Shown: positions 1 to 10,432, numbered from the stretch's first letter. The stretch: DNA of 64,000 nucleotides from Paragorgia papillata (GCA_035771165.1 JAWNZC010000408.1:1054001-1118000); one strand, 5' to 3'. A program made the numbers and translations. Notes: a model not told the origin generated them from the letters alone.

Positions 1-204
1 AAACATACTGTTTAAAATGAACAAAGTAAAGTATAGATACAGTTTCTGGATGTTTAACACTGTTATACTTTGTGGGGAGCCCGCCAAGAGCCCGCCAATT
101 TCTTTGCAAAATGATGGCACCTCTAATCTTGCTTGAGGCCACTTACTAGTACTGCCTCCAAGATAACAGCCCACAGCTGTGGTGCATGGAGAAAAGTGTG
201 ATAA

Positions 205-500
205 AATAGGGAGCACGGTTGGCGTGTGGTGTTAGGGCGCTGCCTCTCACCACTGCAGTGTAAAGTTAAGCCCGGTTGGACGGGGTTAGTGACCGTCTGG
301 GAATAACCCCGTTCTCGAGCTTGAGACTCATGTGAGTAGAGTTTATAGTTGGTCTCTACTGTGCTTCGAGGGTTTTCCTCCCTCCGTAAAACCAACACCT
401 ATTGCTGTAATGACTTTAGAGGGCCCTGGGTAAGATTAGCTTCTACTAACCAGGTAATTTTAACACTCTAGAAATAAAATTTCAGTTTCAGTTTCAATAA
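205..500 (+). mobile_element. tRNA-derived SINE
   Basis: An A-box-like TTGGCGTGTGGTG (about 219-231) is followed by GCGCTGCCTCTCACCACTGC, as in a tRNA head. A body with GGTCTCTACTGTGCTTCGAG and GGTTTTCCTCCCTCCGTAAA follows, and the unit ends in an A-rich AATAAA stretch and a (TTTCAG)n tail near 478-497. From memory the body matches a SINE family very common in anthozoan genomes. The B box is decayed, so this is an old copy. No duplicated target site was identified. Confidence 0.65.
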
Positions 501-795
501 GAAACCTGCAACTTCTACTGTATGTTAATAACCAAGCAGCACAGTATTTGCAAAAACTAAAAGCAAATTCTAACGTCTTGGAAAGTGTTTGTCATACACA
601 TTTGATGCTGCTGTTGTGTTTTACCAGACAGGTAAAATATATTTCCAAGCAAAAGAAGTAGATTGAGCTTGGCAGAAATTTGCCGTGTTTTGACGTCAGC
701 AAACGTCATTGCGGAATGCCGACCTCGTTTTCAAGCGCTGAATTAGAGTAATCTCAACAAAACACTTCAATTATGCGAGAACCGTGCAGTACTTA

Positions 796-1603
796 GGGGC
801 CGTTTTACATGCATGGGAGGCGGGACGGAACGTTTGCCGAGACGGGACGTTTTTCATCCCGGGTTTACATGAGAATGTTCCTACCGGGACGATTTCACCC
901 TGGAATACCCGGGACGTTCAACAAGCATCTCTAGTTCGTGTTGGACATGTTCGGTATTTCGCTTTTTTTAAGAAAACTAAAGCTATTTGGTCGGATAAAC
1001 TGTACGTATGTTGTAGCCAGATGAATTCTCTTTCTTGCAGTATATTTGATAGCTTCTACAGTGGTTTATTTCTCGAGAAAACATTCGGAGAAGACAGATT
1101 ATAATCCATACGAAAAAAAATTCATAATAGCGACCGCTATTATGATTTGGACATGTTCGGTATTTCGCTTTTTTTAGGGAAACTAAGCTATTTGGTCGGA
1201 TAAACTGTAAGTATGTTGTAGCAAGGTGAATTATCTTTCTGCCAATATATTTTATAACTTCTACAGTGGATTATTTCTTGAGAAAAAGGTTCGGAGTGGC
1301 AAACGACTAGGCACTCCTCTTCTCTGTGGAAGCCATTTTTGTTTTTGCATCACATGACAAATCTTGCAAAGTCAGCATAATATCGTCCCGGCAAAGCGGG
1401 ACGGAGCGTTTACATGAGAAAAATTGTCTTGGATTTGCCGGGATCCCGGTTGAGAAAACCGGGATCCCGCTTTGCCGGGACGGGATGAAAAACGTCCCGG
1501 CAAACATCTTTCCATATAAATGGAACGGGATAAATAAGAGAGATATACATGCATCGTGAGATCCCGGCAAACGTCCCGTCCCGCCTCCCATGTAAACAGC
1601 CCC
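796..1603. mobile_element. PIF/Harbinger-type MITE, copy 1
   Basis: Terminal inverted repeats begin GGGGC and include the shared motif CATGGGAGGCGGGACG. The element is flanked by TTA on both sides (793-795 and 1604-1606), the 3-bp TWA duplication typical of PIF/Harbinger. The interior carries two diverged direct copies of about 145 bp (942-1088 and 1147-1296), so it grew by internal duplication. No transposase is encoded. A second copy lies at about 50463-51184. Confidence 0.8.
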
Positions 1604-2540
1604 TTAGTCAGACTGGAACGTTCTGTACCTCCATATTCGGTTGCCTGTTTGTTTGTTTTTTCTTTTTCTTTCTCCTCTTCTTTTTCACTTTCTCCGCACA
1701 TTTTCCACCAACAGCTTCTGGTTCCAATTCGCTCTTTTTAACATCCGCTGGGATTTGATGCTATAGAATAAAACTGAGCATTGACGAGACCACATATTTA
1801 CTTAAGACTACTGCAGGACATTTCACCAATCAGGGTTAGAAATTTGGTATTGATATTCAGTATAACTTTATATAATCTAAATTTAGTATAATTCAATATT
1901 TAGTAACATTACTATTCCTATATATTTAACAATTATCCGCCGAAGGCGAGGTGAATACCGGCGAATAATAACAGAGACGAAGTCGAGGTTATTATTCACA
2001 GATATTCACTGAGCCTGAAGCGCACATTTTCGTACTTTTAGAAACAATATTTTCTCTAAAATTGTTAATTTCCTCGTCTGTCCAATTGACAAATTGGCTG
2101 GCGGCTATTTTGAATAAACGCTGTAGGTGATTATCGAGAATTCGTCCGAAGTAGCTCGATCAATCAGCGCGCGCTATTTTCTATAATCACCTGTGTATTT
2201 ATACTTGTAAGCAGAGTGGAAGGGTCAACAATTGGAAAGGAATTTGCAAATTCGTACCCAAGGGACTTCTCAGAATGGCGGGGCGGAGAGAAGACCCTGG
2301 CAAAGGCTGGTCACGTGACCACGACATTTTTTCGTGTGGCTTACGTTGTACCGGGGGGACCGGTACAGTCATTGATATAAAACAGAGCGGTTGGCTTGTA
2401 TATGTAATTGTAAAACTATTTGGCGAACTATTTAAGCAATCGGGTACGAGGTTGAGAAATTTGCTGCTCGGGTAAGCAGCCGGTAGTTGATGGGAGTGAG
2501 AACGAACCAACTGACGGCTGCGAAGGAGACTACGTAAATT
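1604..2540. other. Non-coding stretch with small palindromes
   Basis: A T-rich tract (about 1650-1700) is followed by AT-rich DNA. Near 1935-1995 there are short dyads (CGCCGAAGGCG and GAATAATAACAGAGACG...GTTATTATTC) of the kind seen in cnidarian MITEs. No credible gene is visible. Confidence 0.5.
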
Positions 2541-2544
2541 CCGG

Positions 2545-2615
2545 ACATTTGCATATCAAACAAAATGAAATATATCAAAAACAAAGCGAAAAAGCGAAAA
2601 TCTTCCAAAGAAGTT
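2545..2615. mobile_element. Fragment of E1-type element
   Basis: TTTGCATATCAAACAAAATG and ATCAAAAACAAAGCGAA resemble the subterminal sequence of the large element at 26664-32488 (compare 32393-32430, and 26750-26800 on the opposite strand). Confidence 0.4.
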
Positions 2616-2665
2616 ACTTTATCATTTTAAAAGTTCTTCCAAATAAGACAATACAAATTGTCGAG

Positions 2666-2935
2666 GTTACGAACCTACGAGCCTACGAGCCTACGAGCCT
2701 ACGAGCCTACGAACCTACGAGCCTACGAGCCTACGAACCTACGAGCCTACGAACCTACGAACCTACGAACCTACGAACCTACGAGCCTACGAACCTACGA
2801 ACCTACGAACCTACGAGCCTACGAGCCTACGAGCCTACGAGCCTACGAGCCTACGAGCCTACGAGCCTACGAGCCTACGAGCCTACGAGCCTACGAACCT
2901 ACGAGCCTACGAATCTACGAGCCTATACGAACCCA
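2666..2935 (+). repeat. 8-bp minisatellite (GCCTACGA/ACCTACGA)n
   Basis: About 33 tandem copies of an 8-bp unit alternate between GCCTACGA and ACCTACGA with few other changes. Eight is not a multiple of three, so the period translates as eight residues in each frame; this produces the artificial reading frames here. It lies inside non-coding DNA. Confidence 0.95.
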
Positions 2936-2939
2936 CGAG

Positions 2940-3470
2940 GGGCACTTCAACGATATCTGCTCTCGTATTCAAGAAATGACGTTATCATTGTCCTATTTTA
3001 TGTCGCCATTTTGAGTTTGAATAGAGGCTCGATTTTGATGTACAGCAGAGATTTATTTTTCATTTTGACGTCATATCGTGAATTTTAACGTGACTTTAAC
3101 GATAAGACGTCAAAATTGCAAAGAAAATACCAAAATTAGAAAATTAGAAATTGTCGTCCAAATTGGTTTATGCAATACAAAATCATATCTACGGCAATAT
3201 TTTGTGCAATAAATCCTATACATGCTTGAACATCGGAATTGAAAAATAACTTGTTTTTAATAGGTTTTCTGTATAATTATTTTTGTCTGCCAATAATTTG
3301 AAAGTCTTTGGAAAACTCCAAAAAGTCATAATACGGTCACAAACATACTGATACATCTTTAATTCCTAATCATAACATTTTAGATAATTTAAACACGCCA
3401 AATGCCCAGTGGTTTAATCTAGTACTTCCAATTGTTAAAATTGATAACTATAATGAGTACAATGCTGCAC
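2940..3470. other. AT-rich non-coding DNA
   Basis: No gene, repeat or element is recognisable between the minisatellite and the small minus-strand exon. Confidence 0.5.
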
Positions 3471-3474
3471 ATAC

Positions 3475-3581
3475 CTTTTCCGCATTTCTTCTTGTAAAAT
3501 GCGCACGTATTCTTGCTTTTTTTCTGGCGCGAAATTCTCTTCTCACTTCTTTGCGAGACATCTTCCTCTTAAGGCCTTGAC
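3475..3581 (-). CDS. Possible small internal exon, basic protein
   Basis: On the minus strand a pyrimidine-rich acceptor (TTTTTTTCACAAAG) precedes an open 107-base segment ending in a good donor (AAG then GTATGT). It would encode a very basic stretch with an internal Met at 3561: MSRKEVRREFRARKKARIRA, then HFTRRNAEK. Low-complexity basic composition prevents assignment to a family. Other exons were not found nearby; the open frame at 4532-4894 on the same strand could be upstream. A chance pair of splice-like signals is the main alternative. Confidence 0.3.
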
Positions 3582-3589
3582 CTTTGTGA

Positions 3590-4530
3590 AAAAAATATAC
3601 AGTACAGTATTAAAACATAATTAATACCATGATTGAACTTGGTTTCTTTTGTTCTCGTCGGGTAATTTAACCCCTAATTTCCCTCTAATTTCCCACGTCA
3701 TAGCCTGTGTCTACATATTTTGGAAAACACAGACTATGAACCAGCGCCGCTTTTCGTGTTCTGTGACGTAGCTACTATCAGAAATTTAAGTAGTTCACTG
3801 TGATTGGTCATCTTTGAAATCAAGTCTATTACACGAAATTTATTTGGTTAATTGCGACGGTTTCCGTTTTAAATGTTTTGCTGTTTACACGCCAGAAAAT
3901 TATAAAGCCAACGGACCTTTGTCTCATCCGCTAGCATGCATTAAGCAAGGATTAAAGTGAGTTTGTTAAGATTTTCACAGGCTTTATAGCCAGCATATTG
4001 CTGCTTGATTGAAAATGATCAAACAGTTAGAAAAGATGCGGGAACCGAAGGAAGTTTTAAATCGGATCAAACATCACAGTAATATACGATGCTTGCTGGT
4101 ATTCGTTTTTGCTTTATTTATACCTTTCTCTGAGGCTTCGAATGTCTTATTAATCGATCAGTGTTTTTCTCTTTATACGAATTCTTAAGTGGTTACTGAA
4201 TATAGTCAAGATACTATTAGTTGCCACGAGTATTGCTGGATTGCCAAAAATCGGAATAAATTATACAACACGCATTTTGGCGCTGATGCACAGACGCTAC
4301 TTGGCGCCTTCTTTTCCGCCCGCGAGCGTCTGTGACGCAGGCTAATTTCCCCCAAACAGGGGAAAATTCTAATGTTTCCCTCTAACATGCATCACCAAAT
4401 ATCCAAACAGTACTCTTTTACACAACAAAGAAACGCATTATTATAAGATAATCATGGTATTACAAACTAATACCATGACATGTCGGGAAATTAGTGATTA
4501 AATGTCCACTCAATTCTAGGGTCGTAGCGA
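3590..4530. other. Non-coding DNA
   Basis: Unique-looking AT-rich sequence. No open frame here has coding character. Confidence 0.45.
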
Positions 4531-4531
4531 G

Positions 4532-4894
4532 CTACGGAAGAAACTTGGCTATAGTTAATTGACAAAAAGCATTGGACCTCTGAACTTCTTTCACTGTTGT
4601 ATTCGCCAGCAACTCCACGATCAATTTTGGCCACTGGGTCAATTTTGGCGCCTTTTCCAATAAGGACGCGTATTCCTTAAGCAAAGTGGTTTCTGTATCC
4701 ACATGAGAGACATGATTTTCCCCCAGGCTGAGTGCATCTCTTGTTGTTGGATAATTAATGCCACAATATTGACAGCTGTTTGTGGTTCTGTCAGTTCGTT
4801 GTAACTTCGTTGATTGGCAAAGTTCCTCGGTGGTTTTCTGCGGCACATGAATGACTGATTGAATGAATTTCTTTTTTTTATTTATTAGTTGCAT
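4532..4894 (-). CDS. Hypothetical open reading frame
   Basis: A 120-codon frame starts with ATG in an A-rich context and ends in TAA. The predicted protein is mixed in composition, with one CQYC pair (about residues 41-44) and a leucine-rich, probably helical second half. I do not recognise a family. Length and composition are better than most frames in this window, but without homology it may be spurious or a decayed transposon exon. Confidence 0.25.
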   Translation of the reverse strand: MQLINKKKKFIQSVIHVPQKTTEELCQSTKLQRTDRTTNSCQYCGINYPTTRDALSLGENHVSHVDTETTLLKEYASLLEKAPKLTQWPKLIVELLANTTVKEVQRSNAFCQLTIAKFLP

Positions 4895-5388
4895 TCTCTG
4901 TATGCTCTACAAGTGTGACGACGCAGCTTGTGTGTTTCGGTATATATACTGTACGTCGATGCATTTCTGCCTGGCATTAGTCTCTTTCGAGTCTGCTGAC
5001 TCTGTGTTCCCATAACATCTCGTAACAAGGTGTCTTTCATATGCAGTCACAAAAATTGCACGAACTTAGTGATGTTATACAGATTGTTTGCTTCCGCGGT
5101 TGAAGACGTAACGTTCGTATGTTTCCTTTATCCCACCTAGGTGTGAAGCTCCAATATGTCGAAGATCTTTTTCAAAAATTTACTGGCTGCAGCTTCGCTT
5201 GCGAAATCGAGACCCTTAGGCTAGTAAAGTTTTTAAGCGTCTGGCCCAATACAATGTACTGTAAGAAGAAAGCGACTTGATAGACTTCGAGCTGTCTTCT
5301 GTATGTTAAGATTGGTAATGATGGCATAGTTCTATATACATACCAGGTTTGCTTGTACCTTTTCCAGTTGTCTACAACGTTTGTTAAT

Positions 5389-5634
5389 TGACGGTAGCGA
5401 AAAAGATGGCGTCTTGTACATTTAACCACAATCCTTTGCACACATTAAATATTGCTTCTTGCAGAATAATCGGAAGATAGGGTTTTCAAAGGGTAAACTT
5501 TGGTAGGAATGAAGTTCTTGTTTGTTTAATCCATTTCAGCATGACAAACAATGTTTAGTTGTTATTTGAGCTGATTTGAGGTCGTAAAGCATTATGGCTA
5601 AATGTACCGCCACCATCGTTTTTGGTACCATCAA
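5389..5634. mobile_element. MITE family A, copy 1
   Basis: About 245 bp with inverted ends: GAAAAAGATGGCGTCTTGTA and CATTTAACCACAATCC on the left, ATTATGGCTAAATGTACCGC and CACCATCGTTTTTGGTACC on the right. Two more copies lie at 24619-24867 and 62358-62581. No coding capacity. The consensus end appears to be TTGACCGTACCGAAAAAGATGG. Confidence 0.75.
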
Positions 5635-5997
5635 TTCTTGTTTCCAGTTTTCCAAGTGGCTTTATTCCAGAAAGCATAGGAAGAGTCAAAGCTGGTGCAT
5701 AGCCAAAACGCGATTGATTATTACTTATTAGCTAAACTGACTCATCTCTGCTGGTTTTGTGACTGAATTTTCCATCCTTGCTCAGTTTTCGCGTTTTCCG
5801 TGGGTGTCAGACCCTCTGCCACCATGTATCAAAACGAAGTCATTTAAAGCACAACAACTTGAATGATCTTGTAAAATCACATACCTAAGGGTTTAAGATG
5901 GTCTACTTAGATATTGTAACAGAAGGTGTCGATTTCTTTCCAAATCTATCTTGGCCCGATCCATGACGGCGAAGGAGGAGAGTGCCCAGGTTCAACA

Positions 5998-6660
5998 TCT
6001 TGGCAAGATCTTGCAAGATCTTGCAAGATCTTGCCAAGATCTTGCCAAGACGTGGATCTTGGCAAGATCTTGGCAAGATCTTGGCAAGATCTTGCCAAGA
6101 TCCAAAAAATGATTTTCTTGCCATGATCTTGGCAAGATCTTGGCAAGATCTTGCCAAGATCTTGCTACGATCTTGCCAAGATTTTTATATATAATTTTAA
6201 TATGATCTTGCCAAGATCTTGCCAAGATCTTGCCAAGATCTTGCCAAGATCCAAAAATGATGTTCTTGCCATGATCTTGCCAAGATCTTGGCAAGATCTT
6301 GCTACGATCTTGCCAAGATTTTTATATATAATTTTAATATGATCTTGCCAAGATCTTGCTACGATCTTGCCAAGATTTTTATATATAATTTTAATATGAT
6401 CTTGCCAAGATCTTGCCAAGATCCAAAAATGATTTTCTTGCCATGATCTTGCCAAGATCTTGGCAAGATCTTGCTACGATCTTGCCAAGATTTTTATATA
6501 TAATTTTAATATGATCTTGCCAAGATCTTGCCAAGATTTTATGTATATTTCTTGCCAAGATCTCTATATTATGATCTGCCAAAGTTTGTCAGGAGTTTGT
6601 AACATATACTATATGACCTTTCCACAATCTTGTCATGATACGTACTGCCAAGATCGTGGT
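5998..6660. repeat. 11-bp palindromic satellite, array 1
   Basis: Tandem copies of an 11-bp unit (GCCAAGATCTT and its complement AAGATCTTGGC) built around the palindrome AAGATCTT. From about 6100 a higher-order unit appears: several 11-mers, CCAAAAATGATNTTCTTGCC, more 11-mers, GCTACGATCTTGCC, then a TTTTTATATATAATTTTAAT spacer (copies near 6180, 6318, 6376 and 6490). Because 11 is not a multiple of three and the unit is self-complementary, all six frames stay open for long stretches. Confidence 0.95.
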
Positions 6661-6955
6661 AAGATTTTAAAAAGTAAAAAATCAAATAATTGGTAATAAT
6701 AATTGCAATAGTTTAATCATTGTTGTACATTTCACTTTTCAAATATCATTTCGTTTATTCGTACAGACGTACAGTTATTATTTATTTTTGTTTGACGACT
6801 GATAGGATAACTATAATACTGTGTTATCACAATGCTAAATGGTTGGCTTCGGGGCAAAACAACCGGAGACACACTTGGCGCATTTGACATTTTCTTACAT
6901 CCGATAAGATTTGAAGTTGTGCGATTTCCGCGCTTTATTGTTTTCTAACCAATAA
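6661..6955. other. Non-coding DNA upstream of candidate promoter
   Basis: AT-rich DNA with no recognisable element. Confidence 0.4.
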
Positions 6956-6959
6956 CGTT

Positions 6960-6969
6960 CTTATAAAAC
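6960..6969 (+). promoter_or_regulatory. Candidate TATA box
   Basis: TTATAAAACC lies about 140 bases upstream of the ATG at 7102, which has a strong donor 37 bases downstream. GC-richer sequence (TCGTCGCGCCGCGTAAAATC) between them would suit a 5' leader. Confidence 0.35.
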
Positions 6970-7101
6970 CATCACGTGCGTTGCCAGATGCCACGAGCTT
7001 GCCAACTGCATGCCAACACCCTGCATTCTTGTTCATAACTTTATCGTCGCGCCGCGTAAAATCTGCTCAGTCACTATACAGAATCGAGAGAAACGTTTGG
7101 A

Positions 7102-7138
7102 ATGACTTGCCGAACTATAGTAAATAAGACTTCTGAAG
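7102..7138 (+). CDS. Possible first coding exon
   Basis: ATG in the context TTTGGAATGA opens a 12-codon exon (MTCRTIVNKTSE plus one base) ending at a perfect donor, GAAG then GTAAGTTC. With the TATA-like box at 6960 this looks like the start of a plus-strand gene. The nearest downstream plus-strand coding exons are the BEN-domain exons at 10255 and 10997, so it may be exon 1 of that gene. At least one further exon would have to fix the reading phase, because this exon ends in phase 1 and the exon at 10255 starts in phase 0. Confidence 0.35.
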
Positions 7139-8255
7139 GTAAGTTCTTTGTTTGTTTTATATTACAACAGTTAACGAATCCGTATTATGTTTAAATCATA
7201 GACATCGTGTCATTTGCTCTCGGTTACCTCCTGCGCAGCGAACTAAAAAATGAACACCTGCCGGAGCGCAATCAATTTGAAATAGTAGTTCAAAACGAAA
7301 CTCTCCTTTTCTTCTGCATAATCATAATGTTAGCAAATGCTTAAACGTTATTTCGTGATAATGGTGACTCTCTGCGTCGAAGAGACAAAAACCGATTGGC
7401 GGTACAATTTGTTTCTATATATTTGACACCGCAGCCTGTATGCGTTAAAGCTTCCTTAGTTGGGTTTCAATATTCCGCCAAGTTGCCCGCTACAAAGACA
7501 AGTCGCACACAACGTTTGCTGTTATTACATATGAAAACATTCACTGCAATCAGATATAAGTATTTTGCTGCGACTCTATATCGTCTGTAAACTCAATCAA
7601 AGAGTGGCGCTACGCCAATATTATAAAGTATATTAATGAAAACCAAGACAATTTTCCGCTTTGGCTACAGTCAACTGTATTGTCGTGCGTTTACTTTATT
7701 CTTTAATCAATGTTTTCTTTCCATCGCATGTCTAATACTAACTGAACAACATGCGGCTCCAGAAAATTTATGATTCTGTTATTTTCAAAACAATGAAGAA
7801 ATTTTGGCAAGATGATTTTTTATATAGACTTAAATATAGTTTCTATGCCAACGGCTAATATGGATTAAAGGCTGCGAAAAGACAATCAAATAATCAATAG
7901 GTAACAAGACAAAGTTTGCGTGACGAAACGAATATTTCTCGCTAGTATACTGGTCAATAATCCCTCATAAACGTGGGTACATTTAAAAGAGTTATATAAC
8001 AGTGAACTGGTTTCATCATTACGTTCTATTTCGTCTATTTCTAGTAGCTGATGATTTGGATCATTACTTGTTTTATTTGAAGGGAAGTATTCTATTGCGA
8101 CAAGAAAACTTATCGCATGCAGTGACACGGAAATAGCGCTTGGCGCGTTATTAAAGGTGAAGGACAACGGGAAATTTTATATTGGATGCCTTATGAACAT
8201 AGGTACGTACGGGACATAAGATGATGAATAATGTATATAATAAAATAAATAGATT
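7139..8255. other. Probable intron, no element recognised
   Basis: AT-rich sequence after the donor at 7139. No convincing coding exon or repeat was found. Confidence 0.35.
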
Positions 8256-8276
8256 TGAATCTGATCTGAAAACGTT

Positions 8277-8320
8277 TTAAATTTTCAATCACTAAATGTG
8301 ATCTTCATCAGAGTTTTAAA
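8277..8320 (-). ncRNA. Degenerate hammerhead-like motif
   Basis: The minus strand has CTGATGA, then a stem GATCAC/GTGATT, then GAAA, which is the conserved half of a hammerhead core. The stem III and cleavage triplet are not convincing, so it is probably inactive. It marks a Penelope-type end. Confidence 0.45.
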
Positions 8321-8436
8321 AGATAAGAAGTAGGTACAATGCCAAGCTGTTAGGTAGCACTTTAATATGCGTTACTGTTTTTAGGAGTTTGAAATCAAGA
8401 TCTTTAGTTCGAACTCTTAAAAACAACACATGCATA

Positions 8437-8462
8437 TATATGCATATATATATATATATATA
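8437..8462. repeat. (TA)n tract
   Basis: Alternating TA dinucleotides next to the hammerhead at 8477-8518. Confidence 0.85.
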
Positions 8463-8476
8463 TTAAAAAAATGAAC

Positions 8477-8518
8477 GTTGCTACTCCGAGTTTCACGCGT
8501 TAGCGATCATCAGGCAAC
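8477..8518 (-). ncRNA. Hammerhead ribozyme (type I, minimal), HHR-A
   Basis: Read on the minus strand: stem I GTTGC, core CTGATGA, stem II CGC/GCG with loop TAAC and flanking U-U, core GAAA, tiny stem III CTCGGAG, cleavage site TA, and stem I return strand GCAAC. All core positions are present. The short stem III is typical of metazoan Penelope/retrozyme hammerheads. Relatives HHR-B (13750-13792) and HHR-C (14775-14817) keep the fold with compensatory stem I changes. Confidence 0.8.
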
Positions 8519-8607
8519 TGAAAAAAGTTTCACTTTAGCTTCTGTTTTGTATTGCGTGGCACGCGTGAGATCGCGGCACACGTGACATCACCGCACGCAA
8601 CATCACG

Positions 8608-8690
8608 TGACATCGGAGTAGCAACGTTCATATTTTTAAATAAAACCTATCTTGCTCTACCTTCAATAGTATCGAGCACTCTGTGGTCTA
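8608..8690 (+). other. 3' half of the HHR-A family
   Basis: CGGAGTAGCAACGTTCAT matches the 3' part of HHR-A (here on the plus strand) and is followed by CTCTACCTTCAATAGTATCG and AGCACTC. The latter is similar to CTCTACCTTTATGGTATTGA at 13867 downstream of the HHR-B palindrome. The CTGATGA half is absent, so it cannot cleave alone. Confidence 0.6.
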
Positions 8691-8711
8691 TTGTAAACGA
8701 CTACTTGAACT

Positions 8712-8740
8712 ATTATATATATATATATATATATATATAC
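8712..8740. repeat. (TA)n tract
   Basis: Alternating TA run. Confidence 0.85.
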
Positions 8741-8768
8741 TGTATATAGTTATATTTTATTTAATAAA

Positions 8769-8797
8769 ATGAACGTTGCTACTCCGAGTTTCACGCG
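8769..8797 (-). other. Second HHR-A family half
   Basis: ATGAACGTTGCTACTCCGAG plus TTTCACGCGTTA repeats 8471-8502 exactly and is then replaced by (TA)n at 8798. It is therefore a hammerhead cut off inside stem II. Confidence 0.7.
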
Positions 8798-8822
8798 TTA
8801 TATATATATATATATATATATT
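8798..8822. repeat. (TA)n tract
   Basis: Alternating TA run replacing the remainder of the truncated hammerhead. Confidence 0.8.
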
Positions 8823-9799
8823 TCTAAACCTCATTAATAATTCATGAGGAAAATTCAAAAGAAATTTATCTTTAATCAGTGCCTTTATAGTATGATATAA
8901 ACCCATTAATCTGTATATATATGTATAATCTATATATATATATATAATCTGTATATAAATGTGATATAGACACTGATGTTATATTAATCCGAGGTCTATA
9001 TCACATATATACTATGGGCACATGAGGTCTATATCGCATATATAGACACTTGTCCCTCAACAATCTCGACAAGGATACGAGAGGGAGAGGCAACTTTTAC
9101 TTGCAAACAAGCTGTTTCTTAGATGAGAACTTTATCCTCTTTGCCTTGAATCTCTTTTGTATCCCAGCGCATGCTCCAATCACCAGTATGATAATTTATA
9201 GCCTCTCACATTCGGTGATTGACTTGCTTTGTTCGGCTCGCGTCTATATACAATGATAAAGCACTCTGACTCGGTTTTTAAATGTTACTTCTATATATAA
9301 GAAGAAGAAGTATATATATATATATACTACCTAAGAGCTTGGCATATTATTGTACATATTTTTTTATCTTTTTAAAATCTGATGAAGATCACAGTAGCTA
9401 CTATCGGAAATTAAAAGCGGGCGAAGAGTTGTTACATTAATGTATTTCTCGTAGTAATACCCGGCAGTTTAGCACTGCTAGCTGCAACGCACTTTCAAAA
9501 AATGTTCATAGAACTACTGTAAAAGAATATTAAGAAAACATTTCTTGCTTGCCCATGATTGTTTGACATTGTTATATCTCAACGAAAAATGAGCAAGTAA
9601 TTTAATACACACATTTAATTAGTTTTTACTGTATCAAGAGCGGCAAATGGAGCAGTCAAATTTCACTAATCTAACACTATAAAGCCTATAAATTTCACAG
9701 CAGAACCGGAATGGTTCGTCAGAACGGTTCAGAACAGGTAACTTTTTTTTTGTAGTAAATCATGACATTAATTCTTTGAAAGTTTTCATGGTGATAATG

Positions 9800-9887
9800 T
9801 AATATAGATAAGTTTTGTGGAAACACCACGTAAAATTTGGGAGAAAAAAAATTATACGTGGTGTTTCCACAAAACTTATCTATATTA
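9800..9887. repeat. 88-bp near-perfect hairpin
   Basis: ATAGATAAGTTTTGTGGAAA and CACCACGT are followed, after a 24-bp loop, by their exact complement. The left arm and its upstream flank (CATGGTGATAATGTAATAT) recur at about 29490-29534 next to the HIRAN gene, so this is a mobile hairpin family. Confidence 0.8.
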
Positions 9888-10069
9888 TCGAATCAGTCTT
9901 ATCTCTCACTGATCCCTCCCTGGTTTGTCGATGTTCAGTTGTAGTTGTAAAAGATGTAAATCATAACATTCTTTTTCCACCAGTGCCAAGCATTGATAGT
10001 ATTTTTGGTAAGATATATACTCAAAATCACAGTTTTTTATGATTGCATTTGAAAAAACACATAATTAAC

Positions 10070-10180
10070 ATCTTTCGTAGAATTTCGTTTCCTTGCTTCA
10101 TTCTTGAGATATTCAGGTTTGTTTGATATGCAAATGTCATACTAATGACATCACACTTCATAATGACTTTTTACAAAAGT
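10070..10180. mobile_element. E1-type element fragment
   Basis: TTTCGTTTCCTTGCTTCATT, CTTGAGATATTCAGGTTTGT and TTGATATGCAAATG closely match the left arm of the large element at 26741-26790. Confidence 0.6.
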
Positions 10181-10254
10181 ATGATATCATTTTCTAAAAC
10201 TACAGTATTTAGTTCCTTCCATTTCTCATGTTCTTTACTACTTATATGTTGCAG

Positions 10255-10432
10255 TGGCATGGAGACATCAATTTCATGACAGTGAATGCACCACCAAAGG
10301 AACCTGGAAAATGTGCGATTAGGTTGTTGAGTTGCCTGTTCACAACTAATGAACTGGAAAGTGGAATTGTTTTCCACACAAGAAGATTCCCCAAAGTACC
10401 ACTGGATCCAGTGAGAGTGACAAAAATGTTTG
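10255..10432 (+). CDS. BEN-domain protein, penultimate exon
   Basis: The acceptor TATATGTTGCAG precedes an open exon that ends at the donor GTATGT. It encodes WHGDINFMTVNAPPKEPG, then the start of a BEN domain: KCAIRLLSCLFTTNEL, a variable part, then KVPLDPVRVTKMFG. BEN domains bind DNA or other proteins in nuclear chromatin regulators. The LL..LFT..EL and PLDP..V signatures with this spacing are diagnostic. The exon ends in phase 1 and joins the exon at 10997 in frame. Upstream exons are not certain; 7102-7138 may be the first. The paralog cannot be named. Confidence 0.75.

Larger units (their letters stand above)
8262..9415. mobile_element. Penelope-like remnant with inverted ends
   Basis: The two edges are inverted copies: minus-strand TTTTAAAACTCTGATGAAGA at about 8301-8320 matches plus-strand TTTTAAAATCTGATGAAGAT at 9370-9389. 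Further in, GTACAATGCCAAGCTGTTAG near 8335-8355 matches the complement of CTAAGAGCTTGGCATATTAT near 9331-9352. CTGATGAAGATCAC followed by GAAA is the hammerhead-type signature seen at Penelope-like retroelement ends. The middle holds (TA)n runs and a full and two half hammerhead ribozymes. No reverse transcriptase remains. Confidence 0.5.

Noticed and set aside
2549..3088. 179-codon frame with YEPTSLRA repeats
   Set aside because: Produced by the 8-bp minisatellite; flanking residues have no coding character.
9815..10042. Frame ending PPVPSIDSIFGK as an upstream BEN-gene exon
   Set aside because: The donor after TTTG (GTAAGA) leaves phase 1, whereas the BEN exon at 10255 must be entered in phase 0, and the start of the frame overlaps the mobile hairpin.
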